NCBI RefSeq assembly: GCF_014697355.1
Contig: NZ_JACJRQ010000026.1
Coordinates: forward strand, 1 to 64,000
Direction: 5' to 3'
DNA from: Nostoc calcicola FACHB-3891
Lineage (GTDB): Bacteria > Cyanobacteriota > Cyanobacteriia > Cyanobacteriales > Nostocaceae
Length of the DNA stretch: 64,000 nucleotides
The notes beneath the pieces were generated by a model, which saw only the letters and a list, made by a program, of their open reading frames with translations, ran no database searches and was not told the origin of the DNA. Both the position numbers and the translations under genes were made by a program. Below are positions 53,772 through 63,184 of this stretch, piece by piece; position 1 is the stretch's first letter, and each line of letters starts with the position of its first letter.

Positions 53772-54323
53772 ATGACAACCGATGTTTCTAGAGATATTAA
53801 AAAAGAACTTAATGGGTCGCTGATAACTGGTATTCTCTTGATTGTTTCGGGGATTATTGCGATCGCAGTACCTTCATTCACCACCATATTCGCCGAAACT
53901 TGGTTTGCAGCGATTCTAGCCTTTGCTGGATTTACAAAACTAGTCTACGCTGCCCAAACCCGCGATCGCGGAGGCTTTGTTTGGAAACTTTTATTAAGTG
54001 GACTGTATATTGCAACCGGCGTGATGTTGTTGGTTTATCCTTATACAGGTGTTCTCACACTAACTTTGTTGCTTGGCACTTTTTTGGTGACTGAAGGCAC
54101 ATTCGAGTTAATTTTAGCCTTCCAGTTACGTCCGCAACAAAACTGGACATGGGTACTAGTAAATGGCATTATTACCCTGGTTTTAGGTGCAATGATTTGG
54201 TTTCAGTGGCCGTTCAACGCGCCTTGGTTGCTTGGAACACTAGTTGGTGTCAGCGTTCTGTTCAGCGGTATTTCCCGCACGATGTTGTCATTGAATCTGC
54301 GTTCTGCTTTAGATGGGAAATAG
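53772..54323 (+). CDS. HdeD/DUF308-family membrane protein
   Basis: The 183-residue product has six hydrophobic helices arranged as three similar pairs, with the typical GILLIVSGIIAIAVPSF opening, then FAGFTKLVYA, SGLYIATGVMLLVYP, LLLGTFLVTEGTFELILAF and NGIITLVLGAMIWFQWP. This is the HdeD/DUF308 pattern, known in enterobacteria for high-density-dependent acid resistance; in cyanobacteria the function is not established. It sits in the plasma membrane. The gene follows the DUF1400 gene by 117 nt; co-transcription is possible. Confidence 0.85.
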   Translation: MTTDVSRDIKKELNGSLITGILLIVSGIIAIAVPSFTTIFAETWFAAILAFAGFTKLVYAAQTRDRGGFVWKLLLSGLYIATGVMLLVYPYTGVLTLTLLLGTFLVTEGTFELILAFQLRPQQNWTWVLVNGIITLVLGAMIWFQWPFNAPWLLGTLVGVSVLFSGISRTMLSLNLRSALDGK

Positions 54324-54488
54324 GGAATGGGGATTGGGGAATGGGGGAGTGTGGGGAGAAAATCTTCCCCTCTGCCCCCCGCCCCCTGCCCAAATAGAAA
54401 GTTAACAAGACATTGCAGCAGCGATCGCTCTGGTATTGCTAAATTAACAAAGGTAATCAAAATCCAGGCTAGCTAGCTGCAATCAACA

Positions 54489-56579
54489 ATGGTATCTATT
54501 ACTACTCCCTTCTCCGATATTCAAAACCATTGGGCACGCTTATTTATTACAGCCTTAGCCCAACGTGGTATCGTCAGTGGGCTGCCTAATGGGACTTATC
54601 GCCCCGATAACTCACTCACCCGCGCTGAGTTTGCCGCCATCATCGCTAGTGCATTTGGGACAGTTTCCAAGAAGCGGCAATATGTTGCCTTTGTTGATGT
54701 ACCTAGTAGTTATTGGGCAGCAGCAGCCATTCAAACAGCTTACGAAAAAGCATTTATTAGCGGATTTCCTGATAAAACCTTCCGTCCTGCTAACCGAATT
54801 ACGAGGACGGAAGTTTTAGTTTCCTTAGTAGCAGGTTTGGAAATTGCCACAAAAGTAAAACCTGACCTCCTCTCCACACTTGGACAAATCTATCAAGATG
54901 CTGGTCAAATTCCCGACTATGGCAAAAATCAGATAGCTATTGCCACTAGTGCGGGATTAGTGGTTAATTTCCCAAATCTAAAATTACTTAATCCTAATCT
55001 GGCAGCCACCCGTGCAGATGTGGCAGTGATTATTTATCAAGCTTTAGTGTACTTAGGTGCAGCAGAAAAGATTACCTCTAGTTATCTCGTGGTGCCGCCC
55101 ACATTAACACCAACTCCAACGCCAACACCAACGCCAACACCCACACCAACGCCAACACCCACACCCACACCAACGCCGATACCTCCTGGTAGCGTCAAGC
55201 TAAATCACACCAGAGAATTCCGGGGAGTGTGGGTAGCGTCTGTTTGGAATGGTGATTGGCCTTCCAAAACAGGACTTTCTGTTGAACAACAGAAAGCTGA
55301 ACTCACCGAAATTACCGTTAAATTACAAGCGCTAAACTTCAACGCTCTGATTTTCCAAGTCAGACCAGAGGGAGATGCTTTGTATGAATCTCAATTAGAG
55401 CCTTGGAGTGGTTGGATTACAGGGACTCAGGGAAAAGCACCAGAACCATTTTACGATCCTTTAGCGTTTGCGATCGCAGAATGCCACAAGCGCAACATCG
55501 AAGTCCATGCTTGGTTCAACCCTTACCGCGCCAGCACTTCCACCGACCCAGCTAAAACCGTCCGTCCACACATAGCAGTTACCAATCCCGAAACCGTTTA
55601 TTTGTGGAAAACTCAACGCTGGATGGACCCAGGACAGAAAATAGTCCAAGACAGAGCCTACAACGTGATTCTTGATGTAGTCAAGCGCTACGATATCGAT
55701 GGCATTCACTTAGATGATTATTTTTATCCCTATCCTGTAGAGGGGCAAACTTTCCCCGATGACAAAACCTACGCTGCATACAAAGCAGCCGGCGGGACAC
55801 TTAGCTTGGGCGACTGGCGACGGGACAATGTTAACAAAATGGTACTGCGTCTCTCGGAGGGAATCAAAGTAACTAAACCACACGTTAAATTTGGTATTAG
55901 TCCCTTTGGAATTTATCGCCCCGGACAACCCGCTGGTATTACTGGGTTGGATGCTTATAATGTGCTGTATGCCGACTCCAAGAAATGGCTCGAACAAGGC
56001 TGGATTGATTATATCGCCCCTCAACTTTACTGGCGCACAGACCAACCACAACAAAGTTATTCTGCATTGTTAAAGTGGTGGACAGACGTAAATACAAAGC
56101 AAAGACACGTTTACGCTGGTAACAATCTCACAGAACCAAGCAACAAGAGTCGGGAAAGCGATGAGATTGAAAAGCAGGTAAAAATTAGTCGTAGCCAAGC
56201 TGCACAGTTGTCATTGGGGAATATCTTCTTTAATCTCGGTGTTTTGAGAGAAAATAGTCAAGGCATTGCTGATAAATTCCAAAGTCTGCTTTATAACAAA
56301 CCTGCCCTCCCTCCTACTATGTCTTGGCAGACTGCAACACCACTTCCTCCACCCACCGGACTACAAGTCAACAACCGCAAACTCAGTTGGCAACCTGGAG
56401 ATAATCAGCCGGTTCGTTCCTGGACACTTTATCGACAAACTGGCGATACTTGGACAATCCAGCGAATTTTATCTGCTGGCACAACCTTCGCCACCGTTCA
56501 AATAGCGGGAACTTATGCTGTGTGTGCAGTGGATAGGTTAGCGAATGAAAGTGTAGGAACAGTTATTACAGTTAGTTAA
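54489..56579 (+). CDS. SLH-domain protein with a GHL10 (DUF187) glycosidase-like domain
   Basis: The 696-residue product starts with three S-layer-homology repeats (about 8-60, 72-130, 138-197; FSDIQNHWARLFI, FVDVPSSYWAAAAI), a Thr-Pro linker of about 30 residues, then a TIM-barrel of the glycosyl-hydrolase-like 10 family (about 240-610: EFRGVWVASVWNGDWP, IFQVRPEGDALY, VHAWFNPYRA, IDGIHLDDYFYPYP, FGISPFGIYRPG, YIAPQLYWR). Asp residues in HLDDYFYP are the likely catalytic site. A short fibronectin-like tail ends the protein. SLH repeats tether such proteins to cell-wall-linked polysaccharide, so a role in cell-envelope glycan remodelling is likely. No conventional signal peptide is seen at the chosen start; an upstream start was not found. 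Confidence 0.88.
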   Translation: MVSITTPFSDIQNHWARLFITALAQRGIVSGLPNGTYRPDNSLTRAEFAAIIASAFGTVSKKRQYVAFVDVPSSYWAAAAIQTAYEKAFISGFPDKTFRPANRITRTEVLVSLVAGLEIATKVKPDLLSTLGQIYQDAGQIPDYGKNQIAIATSAGLVVNFPNLKLLNPNLAATRADVAVIIYQALVYLGAAEKITSSYLVVPPTLTPTPTPTPTPTPTPTPTPTPTPTPIPPGSVKLNHTREFRGVWVASVWNGDWPSKTGLSVEQQKAELTEITVKLQALNFNALIFQVRPEGDALYESQLEPWSGWITGTQGKAPEPFYDPLAFAIAECHKRNIEVHAWFNPYRASTSTDPAKTVRPHIAVTNPETVYLWKTQRWMDPGQKIVQDRAYNVILDVVKRYDIDGIHLDDYFYPYPVEGQTFPDDKTYAAYKAAGGTLSLGDWRRDNVNKMVLRLSEGIKVTKPHVKFGISPFGIYRPGQPAGITGLDAYNVLYADSKKWLEQGWIDYIAPQLYWRTDQPQQSYSALLKWWTDVNTKQRHVYAGNNLTEPSNKSRESDEIEKQVKISRSQAAQLSLGNIFFNLGVLRENSQGIADKFQSLLYNKPALPPTMSWQTATPLPPPTGLQVNNRKLSWQPGDNQPVRSWTLYRQTGDTWTIQRILSAGTTFATVQIAGTYAVCAVDRLANESVGTVITVS
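55107..55181 (+). repeat. (CCAACGCCAACA)n minisatellite encoding the Thr-Pro linker
   Basis: Six-base units CCAACG, CCAACA and CCCACA repeat about 12 times in frame. Length is expected to vary between strains. Confidence 0.8.
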
Positions 56580-56627
56580 TTTTCATTTGTCATTTGTCAT
56601 TGGGCAAAAACTGCATTTCGCCCGTTC

Positions 56628-56724
56628 GTAGGGGCGCACAGCTGTGCGCCCCTACAGCGTATTGCATCCAAACGAGAATCGCTATAGACCATGCGGTAGG
56701 GGCACAGCAATGCTGTGCCCTTAC
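56628..56724. repeat. Two palindromes of the GTAGGGGCG...CGCCCCTAC family
   Basis: The palindrome at 56628-56655 is perfect over 28 bp (GTAGGGGCGCACAG and its complement). A second, slightly imperfect one lies at 56696-56724 (GTAGGGGCACAGC ... GCTGTGCCCTTAC). Related palindromes are at 873-896, 4034-4061 and, degenerate, near 52903. No gene lies between 56580 and 56866. Confidence 0.8.
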
Positions 56725-56866
56725 GATAGATGTGGTTCAAATACATAAAAACTGCTGTAATCTTTCCGTTAAAGATACATACTTAAGATACATGCTGGGT
56801 AAGTAATGCGTCCATACTTACGCAACCTTACTTTGTAGTAGAATCCATAACAGCAATTAGTATTTT

Positions 56867-59800
56867 TTGACAAAAACATTGTTTAAATTTTTAAGCAAAT
56901 TGTTACTTTTTGGATTAGCCCTTTCGGGACTAAGTTCTTTTCTTTTTCCAGAAAGCCGTGTCTTCGCCGAAATTACAGCCGACAGCACCTTGGGAAGTGA
57001 ATCATCAATTTTAATTCAAGGGGTTGACGTTAAAGGGGAAATAGGTAATCGCATTGATGGTGGTGCAGTCCGAGGAGCAAATCTATTTCACAGCTTTGGT
57101 GAATTTAACATTGGTGATGGACAAAGGGTTTACTTTTCCAACCCCACAGGAATCGAAAATATTCTCACACGAGTTACAGGTAATAATCCCTCGAATATTT
57201 TGGGAACGTTGGGAGTTTTGGGTAATGCCAATCTGTTTTTAATTAACCCTAATGGCATCGTATTTGGCAGCAATGCAAGGTTAGATGTTGGGGGTTCGTT
57301 CCTCGGAACAACAGCAAATGGTATTAAATTTGGTAATCAGGGTTTTTTTAGCGCTTCAACCCCTGAGATTATCCCTTTGCTAAGTATTAATCCTTCGGCA
57401 TTATTCTTCAACCAAATTAGCCCAGGAACTATCGAAACCAGATCAGTCGCACCTGCCGGTTTAGATGGCTCAGGAGAGCAAACATTTGGTTTGCGGGTTG
57501 GCGATAATCGAAGTCTACTACTTTTGGGCAGTGACATCAACCTGAATGGAGGGAGCTTGAATGCCTTGGGCGGTAGGATTGATTTGGGCGGATTGGCAGC
57601 ACCGGGAAGTGTGGAGTTGAAGTTTGCAAATAACAATTTGAGTATGAGCTTCCCTGATGGTGTAGCAAGAGCAGATGTTTCACTTAGCAATAATGCCAAG
57701 CTCAATGTGACAGCCGAAAATGGTGGTAGTATCACAATTGCCGCTCGAAATATCGACATTGCAGGAGAAAGTATCATTCAAGCCGGAATCGGTTTTGGCT
57801 TAGGAAATTTTGGCAATCAAGCTGGAGAAATTACGCTCAATGCCACTGATTTAATTACATTAAGGCAGTCGAGTACAATTCAAAACACAGTTGAGCAAAA
57901 TGCTACAGGTAATAGTGGTGATATTAAGATAACCACAGGCTCATTTTCTGTGAGCGATGGCTCTCAAGTAATTGTTAGTACTCTGGGACAAGGAAATGCA
58001 GGTAATGTCACAATTCAAGCTCGTGACATGGTTACGATTGATGGACTAAATAGTGAATATTACTCTACTAAAATAGTTAGCAACATCGCTCCAATAGCTG
58101 TAGGTCAGGCAGGAAATATTAACATTCAAACAGGATCGCTCTCAATGATGAATACTGCTTTATTAGATTCCGGTACTGCTGGCCAAGGAAGTGCAGGTAA
58201 TATTACTATTCAAGCTCGTAAAGCAGTTTTATTAGATGGAAGTGACATAGCAAGCGAGGTATCAAGGCGTGCAATATTCGGTAAAGGAGGAAATATTGAA
58301 ATTACGGCAGATTCGCTTTCAGTTATCAATGGCTCTCAACTGAGTACTAGCAGCTATGGAAACGGCGATGCAGGCAATGTCACGATTCAAACTTATGGGG
58401 TAAATGGCGTTGCTTTTGATGGGGTTAGTAGTGAAGATGGATTTCCCAGTGGAGCATTCAGCACAGTGTCTGAGAATGCAGTAGGCAAGGGAGGAAATAT
58501 CCAAATCACGGCAGAATCGCTGTTTGTGAGTAATGGCGCTCAACTACAGGTGGCGACAATTGGAAAAGGAGATGCAGGTAATATCACAATTAAAGCTCGC
58601 GATCGCGTTTCTTTTAACGGTACTGCTAGTTATGGATTACCCAGTGGAGCTTTCAGTTCTGTGGAACCGGAAGCAGTAGGTAACGGAGGAAACATTTATA
58701 TTACTACAGGATCGCTGTCGGTTAGCAATGGTGCTGGGTTAAACTCCCAAACTCGTGGCATCGGAAATGCGGGTAGTATTTTGATTCAAGCTCAGGATTG
58801 GGTTTTATTTGATGGAGTCAGTTTATTAGACTTCGGCGGTAGTGGGGCATATAGTACGGTAGCTTTGGATGCCCAAGGTAAGGGGGGAGATATTGAGATT
58901 ATTGCCAACTCGCTCTCAATTAGTAACCGTGCGCGTTTAAATGCTCAAACCAACAGCATAGGTAAAGCAGGCAATATTCTAGTAACAGCAAATACTTTTG
59001 ATGCTGCTAGTGGTGGAAAACTTCTCACATCAACAAGCAGTAGTAGTAATGCCGGAGATATTACTTTGAGAATACGCGATCGCCTCACTTTAACAGGTGA
59101 TGATACCGGAATTTTTGCCAATACAACTGCTAATGCTACTGGCAACAGTGGTAACATTTTCATCGACCCCAAAGTGATGATGATTCGCGATGGGGCTAAA
59201 ATTGCTGTTGATAATCAAGGTACTGGTATCGGTGGTACTATTGATATCCAAGCCGGAAAATTAACTCTCGATAACCAAGCTGTGATTTCTGCGGAAACAG
59301 CGAGTAATACCGGCGGCGATATTCAACTCCAACTCACAGACCAATTGCTATTAAGGCGTAACAGCACCATCTCCACAACTGCGGGAACTACCCAAGCAGG
59401 AGGTAATGGAGGTAACATTGCCATTAACTCTCCATTTATTGTTGCTGCGGCTTCAGAAAATAACGATATTACCGCCAATGCTTTTAGTGGTAATGGTGGC
59501 AGAGTTGATATTACTGCTCAAAGAATCTTTGGACTAATACCGCGTAGTCGTTCGGATCTAGAGAGATTATTGGCGACTAATGACCCCGAGCAATTAAATC
59601 CGCGATCGCTCCCTACAAGTGATATCACTGCCATTTCCCAAGCCAATCCCTCATTCACCGAACAGGTAGTTATTAACACACCAGATGTAGACCCCAGTCG
59701 CGGACTCGTGAATTTGCCGACAAATATAGTAGATGCCTCCCAACTCATCGCCCAAACCTGTAGAACTGGTGGCGAAGCAACAGCCAATCAACAAAGTGAA

Positions 59801-60082
59801 TTTATAGTCACTGGACGGGGAGGTTTACCACCTAACCCCATTGAACCACTTAGCAGTGATGCCATCTGGCAAGATTTACAACCCCATACTTTGCTTAATG
59901 AAAAGCTTAGTGGTTCCAAAGAAGAGGTAAATTTGGTTTCAGAAACACCAAGTGCGATCGCAGAAGCTCAAGGATGGGTAACTAACGCTGATGGTACTAT
60001 TACACTTGTAGCTCAAGCTCCCACTACTACCCCTCACAATTCCTCACTCACACCTGTTAGTTGTCCAGTTACCCAAAACTAA
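56867..60082 (+). CDS. Filamentous-hemagglutinin-type two-partner-secretion exoprotein (TpsA)
   Basis: The frame has no ATG near its start; TTG at 56867 follows the stop codon at 56858 closely and is the only start upstream of the signal peptide. The 1071-residue product has a signal peptide (about 1-35, ending SRVFAE), a TPS domain with GANLFHSFGEFNI, VYFSNPTGIENILTRVTG and LFLINPNGIVFGSN, then beta-helix repeats (about 300-880) with recurrent GNAGNITIQAR and GKGGNIEITADSLSV, and a C-terminal block with PRSLPTSDITAISQANPSF and LIAQTCRTGG (two residues flanking a conserved Cys), typical of this cyanobacterial family. It is exported through a TpsB pore. It overlaps the next gene by one base (TAATG), so the CHAT protease is translationally coupled to it. 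No TpsB gene is adjacent. Confidence 0.92.
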   Translation: MTKTLFKFLSKLLLFGLALSGLSSFLFPESRVFAEITADSTLGSESSILIQGVDVKGEIGNRIDGGAVRGANLFHSFGEFNIGDGQRVYFSNPTGIENILTRVTGNNPSNILGTLGVLGNANLFLINPNGIVFGSNARLDVGGSFLGTTANGIKFGNQGFFSASTPEIIPLLSINPSALFFNQISPGTIETRSVAPAGLDGSGEQTFGLRVGDNRSLLLLGSDINLNGGSLNALGGRIDLGGLAAPGSVELKFANNNLSMSFPDGVARADVSLSNNAKLNVTAENGGSITIAARNIDIAGESIIQAGIGFGLGNFGNQAGEITLNATDLITLRQSSTIQNTVEQNATGNSGDIKITTGSFSVSDGSQVIVSTLGQGNAGNVTIQARDMVTIDGLNSEYYSTKIVSNIAPIAVGQAGNINIQTGSLSMMNTALLDSGTAGQGSAGNITIQARKAVLLDGSDIASEVSRRAIFGKGGNIEITADSLSVINGSQLSTSSYGNGDAGNVTIQTYGVNGVAFDGVSSEDGFPSGAFSTVSENAVGKGGNIQITAESLFVSNGAQLQVATIGKGDAGNITIKARDRVSFNGTASYGLPSGAFSSVEPEAVGNGGNIYITTGSLSVSNGAGLNSQTRGIGNAGSILIQAQDWVLFDGVSLLDFGGSGAYSTVALDAQGKGGDIEIIANSLSISNRARLNAQTNSIGKAGNILVTANTFDAASGGKLLTSTSSSSNAGDITLRIRDRLTLTGDDTGIFANTTANATGNSGNIFIDPKVMMIRDGAKIAVDNQGTGIGGTIDIQAGKLTLDNQAVISAETASNTGGDIQLQLTDQLLLRRNSTISTTAGTTQAGGNGGNIAINSPFIVAAASENNDITANAFSGNGGRVDITAQRIFGLIPRSRSDLERLLATNDPEQLNPRSLPTSDITAISQANPSFTEQVVINTPDVDPSRGLVNLPTNIVDASQLIAQTCRTGGEATANQQSEFIVTGRGGLPPNPIEPLSSDAIWQDLQPHTLLNEKLSGSKEEVNLVSETPSAIAEAQGWVTNADGTITLVAQAPTTTPHNSSLTPVSCPVTQN

Positions 60083-62718
60083 TGTTGCACTTTCGCATGG
60101 CAAAAAAACTGCCGAAATTTTGGCGTCAAGCTTTAGCTTTTGTGCTTTGTGTGCTGTTAGGAGTTAGTCTAACTCTGGTATTTGAATTGAAGTCATTAGG
60201 ACTGACACGGGGACACGGAGACACGGAGACGCGGGGAGTTTTTTTTGATAAACAATTAGACGGACTTAATAAAATTGCACAGAAATCAACAGAATACTTA
60301 TCGAATTCAAGTTTAATTCAACAAGGCAGAGAACTTTATCAAGCACAACGATATGCTGAAGCGATAAATATTTGGCAGTTGGCACTCAAAGCAGAAACAA
60401 ATCCATCGTCTCAAGCTACGGTGCTAAATTATCTCTCCTTGGCTTACCAGCAGTTGGGACAGTGGCAGCAAGCAAATGAGACAATTAACTCTAGTTTGAA
60501 TTTAATTCAAAACTTGCAACAGACAACACCACAAACAAAACTCATCCTTGCCCAAGCACTCAACACCCAAGGAAGTTTGCAATTAGCCCAAGGTAAGCCA
60601 GAAGCAGCTCTAAATACTTGGCAACAGGCAACTAATATTTATACCGCAGCAGGTTATACACAAGGCAGAATTGGCAGTTTAATTAATCAAGCTCAAGCCC
60701 AGCAAGCTCTGGGTCTTTACCTCCAAGCTCGTAAAACTCTAGCACAAGTAGAACAAACATTAGAAAATCAACCAGACCAACAGTTAAAAACTACAGGTTT
60801 GCGTAGCCTGGGCAATGTTTTCAAATCAGTGGGTGCTTTTGCTGATTCTCGTAGAGTTTTGCAACAAAGTTTGCAATTGTTAGAAAATGACCCTAATCTC
60901 TCACAAGAATTGAGTGCCGCTTTACTCAGCTTGGGTAATACAGCTTATGCCCAAGGCGATAAAAATGCAGCATTGGCATATTACGAACGAGCAGCAAATG
61001 TTGTTTCTGCCAACAGCGTCACCCATATCCAAGCCCAAATTAATGAACTTCAACTATTAATAGCAACTGGACAAACAAAAAAAGCTGAAAATCTCTCGCT
61101 AGAACTGCAACCAAAGTTTAATAATTTATCTCCCAGTCGCTCAACAATTTACGCTCGCATCAACCTTGCCAAAAGTTTGGTGAAATTGGGAACTCAAGAA
61201 TACACTACATCTGCTAAACTATTAGCCACAGCAATTCAAGAAGCTGAAAATTTAAGCGATCGCCAAGCACAGTCTTATGCTTTGGGTTATCTCGGCGGAC
61301 TCTACGAACAAACCCAGCAGTGGTCAAATGCTGAAGATTTAACACAGCAGGCTTTACAAATAGCTCAAGCCATTAATGCTCCACATATTGCTTATCAATG
61401 GCAATGGCAATTAGGACGGATTTTAAAAGCCCAAGGAGCCATCAAGTCTGCAACATCAGCTTATGAAGTCGCCTTTACAACATTAAAATCTCTGCGTAGC
61501 GATTTAGTAGCCATTAACAGTGACATTCAATTTTCCTTTCGGGAAGCTGTAGAGCCTGTATATCGTGAATACGTACAATTACTGTTAAATCCAGAACCTA
61601 GTCAGGAACAACTAAAACAAGCCCGTCAGGTAATTGAATCGCTACAACTAGCAGAACTTGACAATTTCTTTCGTTCAGCTTGTCTACAAGGACAGATAGT
61701 ACCCATTGAACAAATTCAACAGTCAGCAGCAGCAGTAATTTATCCCATTATTTTGCCAGACCGGCTAGAAGTAATTGTGAGTTTACCTCAGCAGCAACTA
61801 CGCCACTATGCCACGAAAATCAATCAAGCTGAAGTAGAAGAAACTATAGAAGAACTGAGAGAAAATTTAGAAAAACCCTTCACAACTCCTGAGGGAAAAT
61901 TATTATCTGCAAAAATTTACGACTGGTTAATTCGCCCTGTGGAGGCAGAACTAACTGAAAGTCAGGTGAAAACATTGGTTTTCGTTTTAGATGGTGCATT
62001 GCGGAACGTGGCGATCGCAGCCCTTTATGATGGTAATAATTATTTAGTAGAAAAATACAGCATTGCCCTCACACCTGGGTTAGAGCTATTGGGGCCGCGT
62101 CCATTGCGTCAAACCAAGCTCAAAACTTTGGTAGCTGGACTCACAGAAGCACGACACGGGTTTAGTTCCTTACCAAATGTCAGCGACGAATTAAAAACAA
62201 TTGAGTCGGAAGTCCCTAGCGAAGTTCTCCTCAATCAAACATTCACTAGTTCAGCGCTACGAAAACAAATTGACTCAGTACCCTTTTCTGTGGTGCATCT
62301 CGCAACTCACGGTCAATTTAGTTCCAACGCCGATGAAACCTTTGTGTTGGCTTGGGATAAACCGATTAAACTCAACGAATTGAAAAATTTGCTCAGCAGC
62401 AGAGAGCAAACAACACCTGAGCCAATTGAATTACTCGTTCTCAGTGCTTGCGAAACTGCCGAAGGAGACAAACGCGCCGCTTTAGGACTAGCTGGGATAG
62501 CAATTCAAGCAGGCGCACGCAGTACCTTAGCCTCGCTTTGGAGCTTGGATGATGAATCTAGCGCCCGCCTCATCGGTCAATTTTACAAAGAATTGGCCAC
62601 AAAGCAAGTCACAAAAGCAGAAGCACTACGCCAAGCCCAACTCTCTCTGTTAAAAGACCCAGATTATCGGCATCCCATACATTGGGCAGCTTACGTGTTA
62701 CTGGGAAATTGGCTGTGA
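60082..62718 (+). CDS. TPR-CHAT protease with an N-terminal membrane/signal segment
   Basis: I use the ATG at 60082, which overlaps the stop of the preceding gene (TAATG); a TTG at 60061 would also be in frame. The 878-residue product has a hydrophobic N-terminal helix (about 12-35, FWRQALAFVLCVLLGVSLTLVFEL), suggesting export or membrane anchoring, then about eight TPR-like repeats (about 75-480, such as AINIWQLALKAE and NALAYYERAANVV) and a CHAT domain (about 560-878). Catalytic elements are HLATHGQF with His743 and LSACETAEGD with Cys790, plus the closing HPIHWAAYVLLGNWL. CHAT proteases are caspase relatives; TPR-CHAT proteins are known as regulated peptidases in other systems. The partner here is the TPS exoprotein just upstream. 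A tandem-repeat insert lies within the N-terminal region. Confidence 0.92.
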   Translation: MLHFRMAKKLPKFWRQALAFVLCVLLGVSLTLVFELKSLGLTRGHGDTETRGVFFDKQLDGLNKIAQKSTEYLSNSSLIQQGRELYQAQRYAEAINIWQLALKAETNPSSQATVLNYLSLAYQQLGQWQQANETINSSLNLIQNLQQTTPQTKLILAQALNTQGSLQLAQGKPEAALNTWQQATNIYTAAGYTQGRIGSLINQAQAQQALGLYLQARKTLAQVEQTLENQPDQQLKTTGLRSLGNVFKSVGAFADSRRVLQQSLQLLENDPNLSQELSAALLSLGNTAYAQGDKNAALAYYERAANVVSANSVTHIQAQINELQLLIATGQTKKAENLSLELQPKFNNLSPSRSTIYARINLAKSLVKLGTQEYTTSAKLLATAIQEAENLSDRQAQSYALGYLGGLYEQTQQWSNAEDLTQQALQIAQAINAPHIAYQWQWQLGRILKAQGAIKSATSAYEVAFTTLKSLRSDLVAINSDIQFSFREAVEPVYREYVQLLLNPEPSQEQLKQARQVIESLQLAELDNFFRSACLQGQIVPIEQIQQSAAAVIYPIILPDRLEVIVSLPQQQLRHYATKINQAEVEETIEELRENLEKPFTTPEGKLLSAKIYDWLIRPVEAELTESQVKTLVFVLDGALRNVAIAALYDGNNYLVEKYSIALTPGLELLGPRPLRQTKLKTLVAGLTEARHGFSSLPNVSDELKTIESEVPSEVLLNQTFTSSALRKQIDSVPFSVVHLATHGQFSSNADETFVLAWDKPIKLNELKNLLSSREQTTPEPIELLVLSACETAEGDKRAALGLAGIAIQAGARSTLASLWSLDDESSARLIGQFYKELATKQVTKAEALRQAQLSLLKDPDYRHPIHWAAYVLLGNWL
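60204..60237 (+). repeat. GACACGGGGACACGGAGACA-type tandem repeat inside the TPR-CHAT coding region
   Basis: A run of GACACGG(G/A)G units sits in frame and encodes TRGHGDTETRG between the membrane helix and the first TPR. The same kind of repeat is common in spacers of this window (for example near 15459 and 4196), so this looks like a repeat that entered a gene. Confidence 0.65.
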
Positions 62719-63060
62719 TAGATGCACGGGGGAAAGGGGAAGGAGAAGGGGGAAAGGGGAAGGGGGAAAGGGGAAGGGGAAAGGGGGAAAGGTTTGGTAT
62801 TTTCCCTTTCCCCAATAAAGATGTATCCCTTTGACCATAAGAGTGCAAAAAGCACTCTTGTGCAAGAGGTCTGATGTATTTGAAACCTTTCCCCTTTCCC
62901 CTTTCCCCTTTCCCCTTTTCCCTTTCCCCTTTCCCCTTTCCCCTTTTCCCTTTCCCCTTTCCCCTTTTCCCTTTCCCCCTTCCCCTTTCCCCTTTCCCCC
63001 TTCCCCTTTCCCCCTTCCCCTTTCCCCAGACCACAAGGGAAGTTCCAACCCCATGCCTAA
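62719..63060. repeat. Long purine/pyrimidine tandem-repeat hairpin
   Basis: From about 62728 to 62790 the strand is (GGGGAAAGG)n; from about 62883 to 63027 it is the complementary (CCTTTCCCC)n, so the whole can fold as a long hairpin. The loop holds AAGAGTGC-AAAAA-GCACTCTT (about 62839-62859). Flanking words GATGTATTTGAAACC and CAGACCACAAGGGAAG match the element at 18945-19120. The overlapping open frames here are repeat artefacts. Confidence 0.85.
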
Positions 63061-63184
63061 AGATTTTTTTGGCTTTGTTTTAATTTGAGTGCATAAACCT
63101 CAAAAGTGCAACGTGTAACTCAACAAGAAGTTCAAAGGCTAACACCAGACTTCATTACACACACAACACGAGGTTTAAAGTAAT

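Noticed and set aside
62609..63088. Several open frames across the purine-rich tract (GKGKGERG and PFPFPLSPF products)
   Set aside because: They are translations of a tandem repeat, present in nearly every frame.
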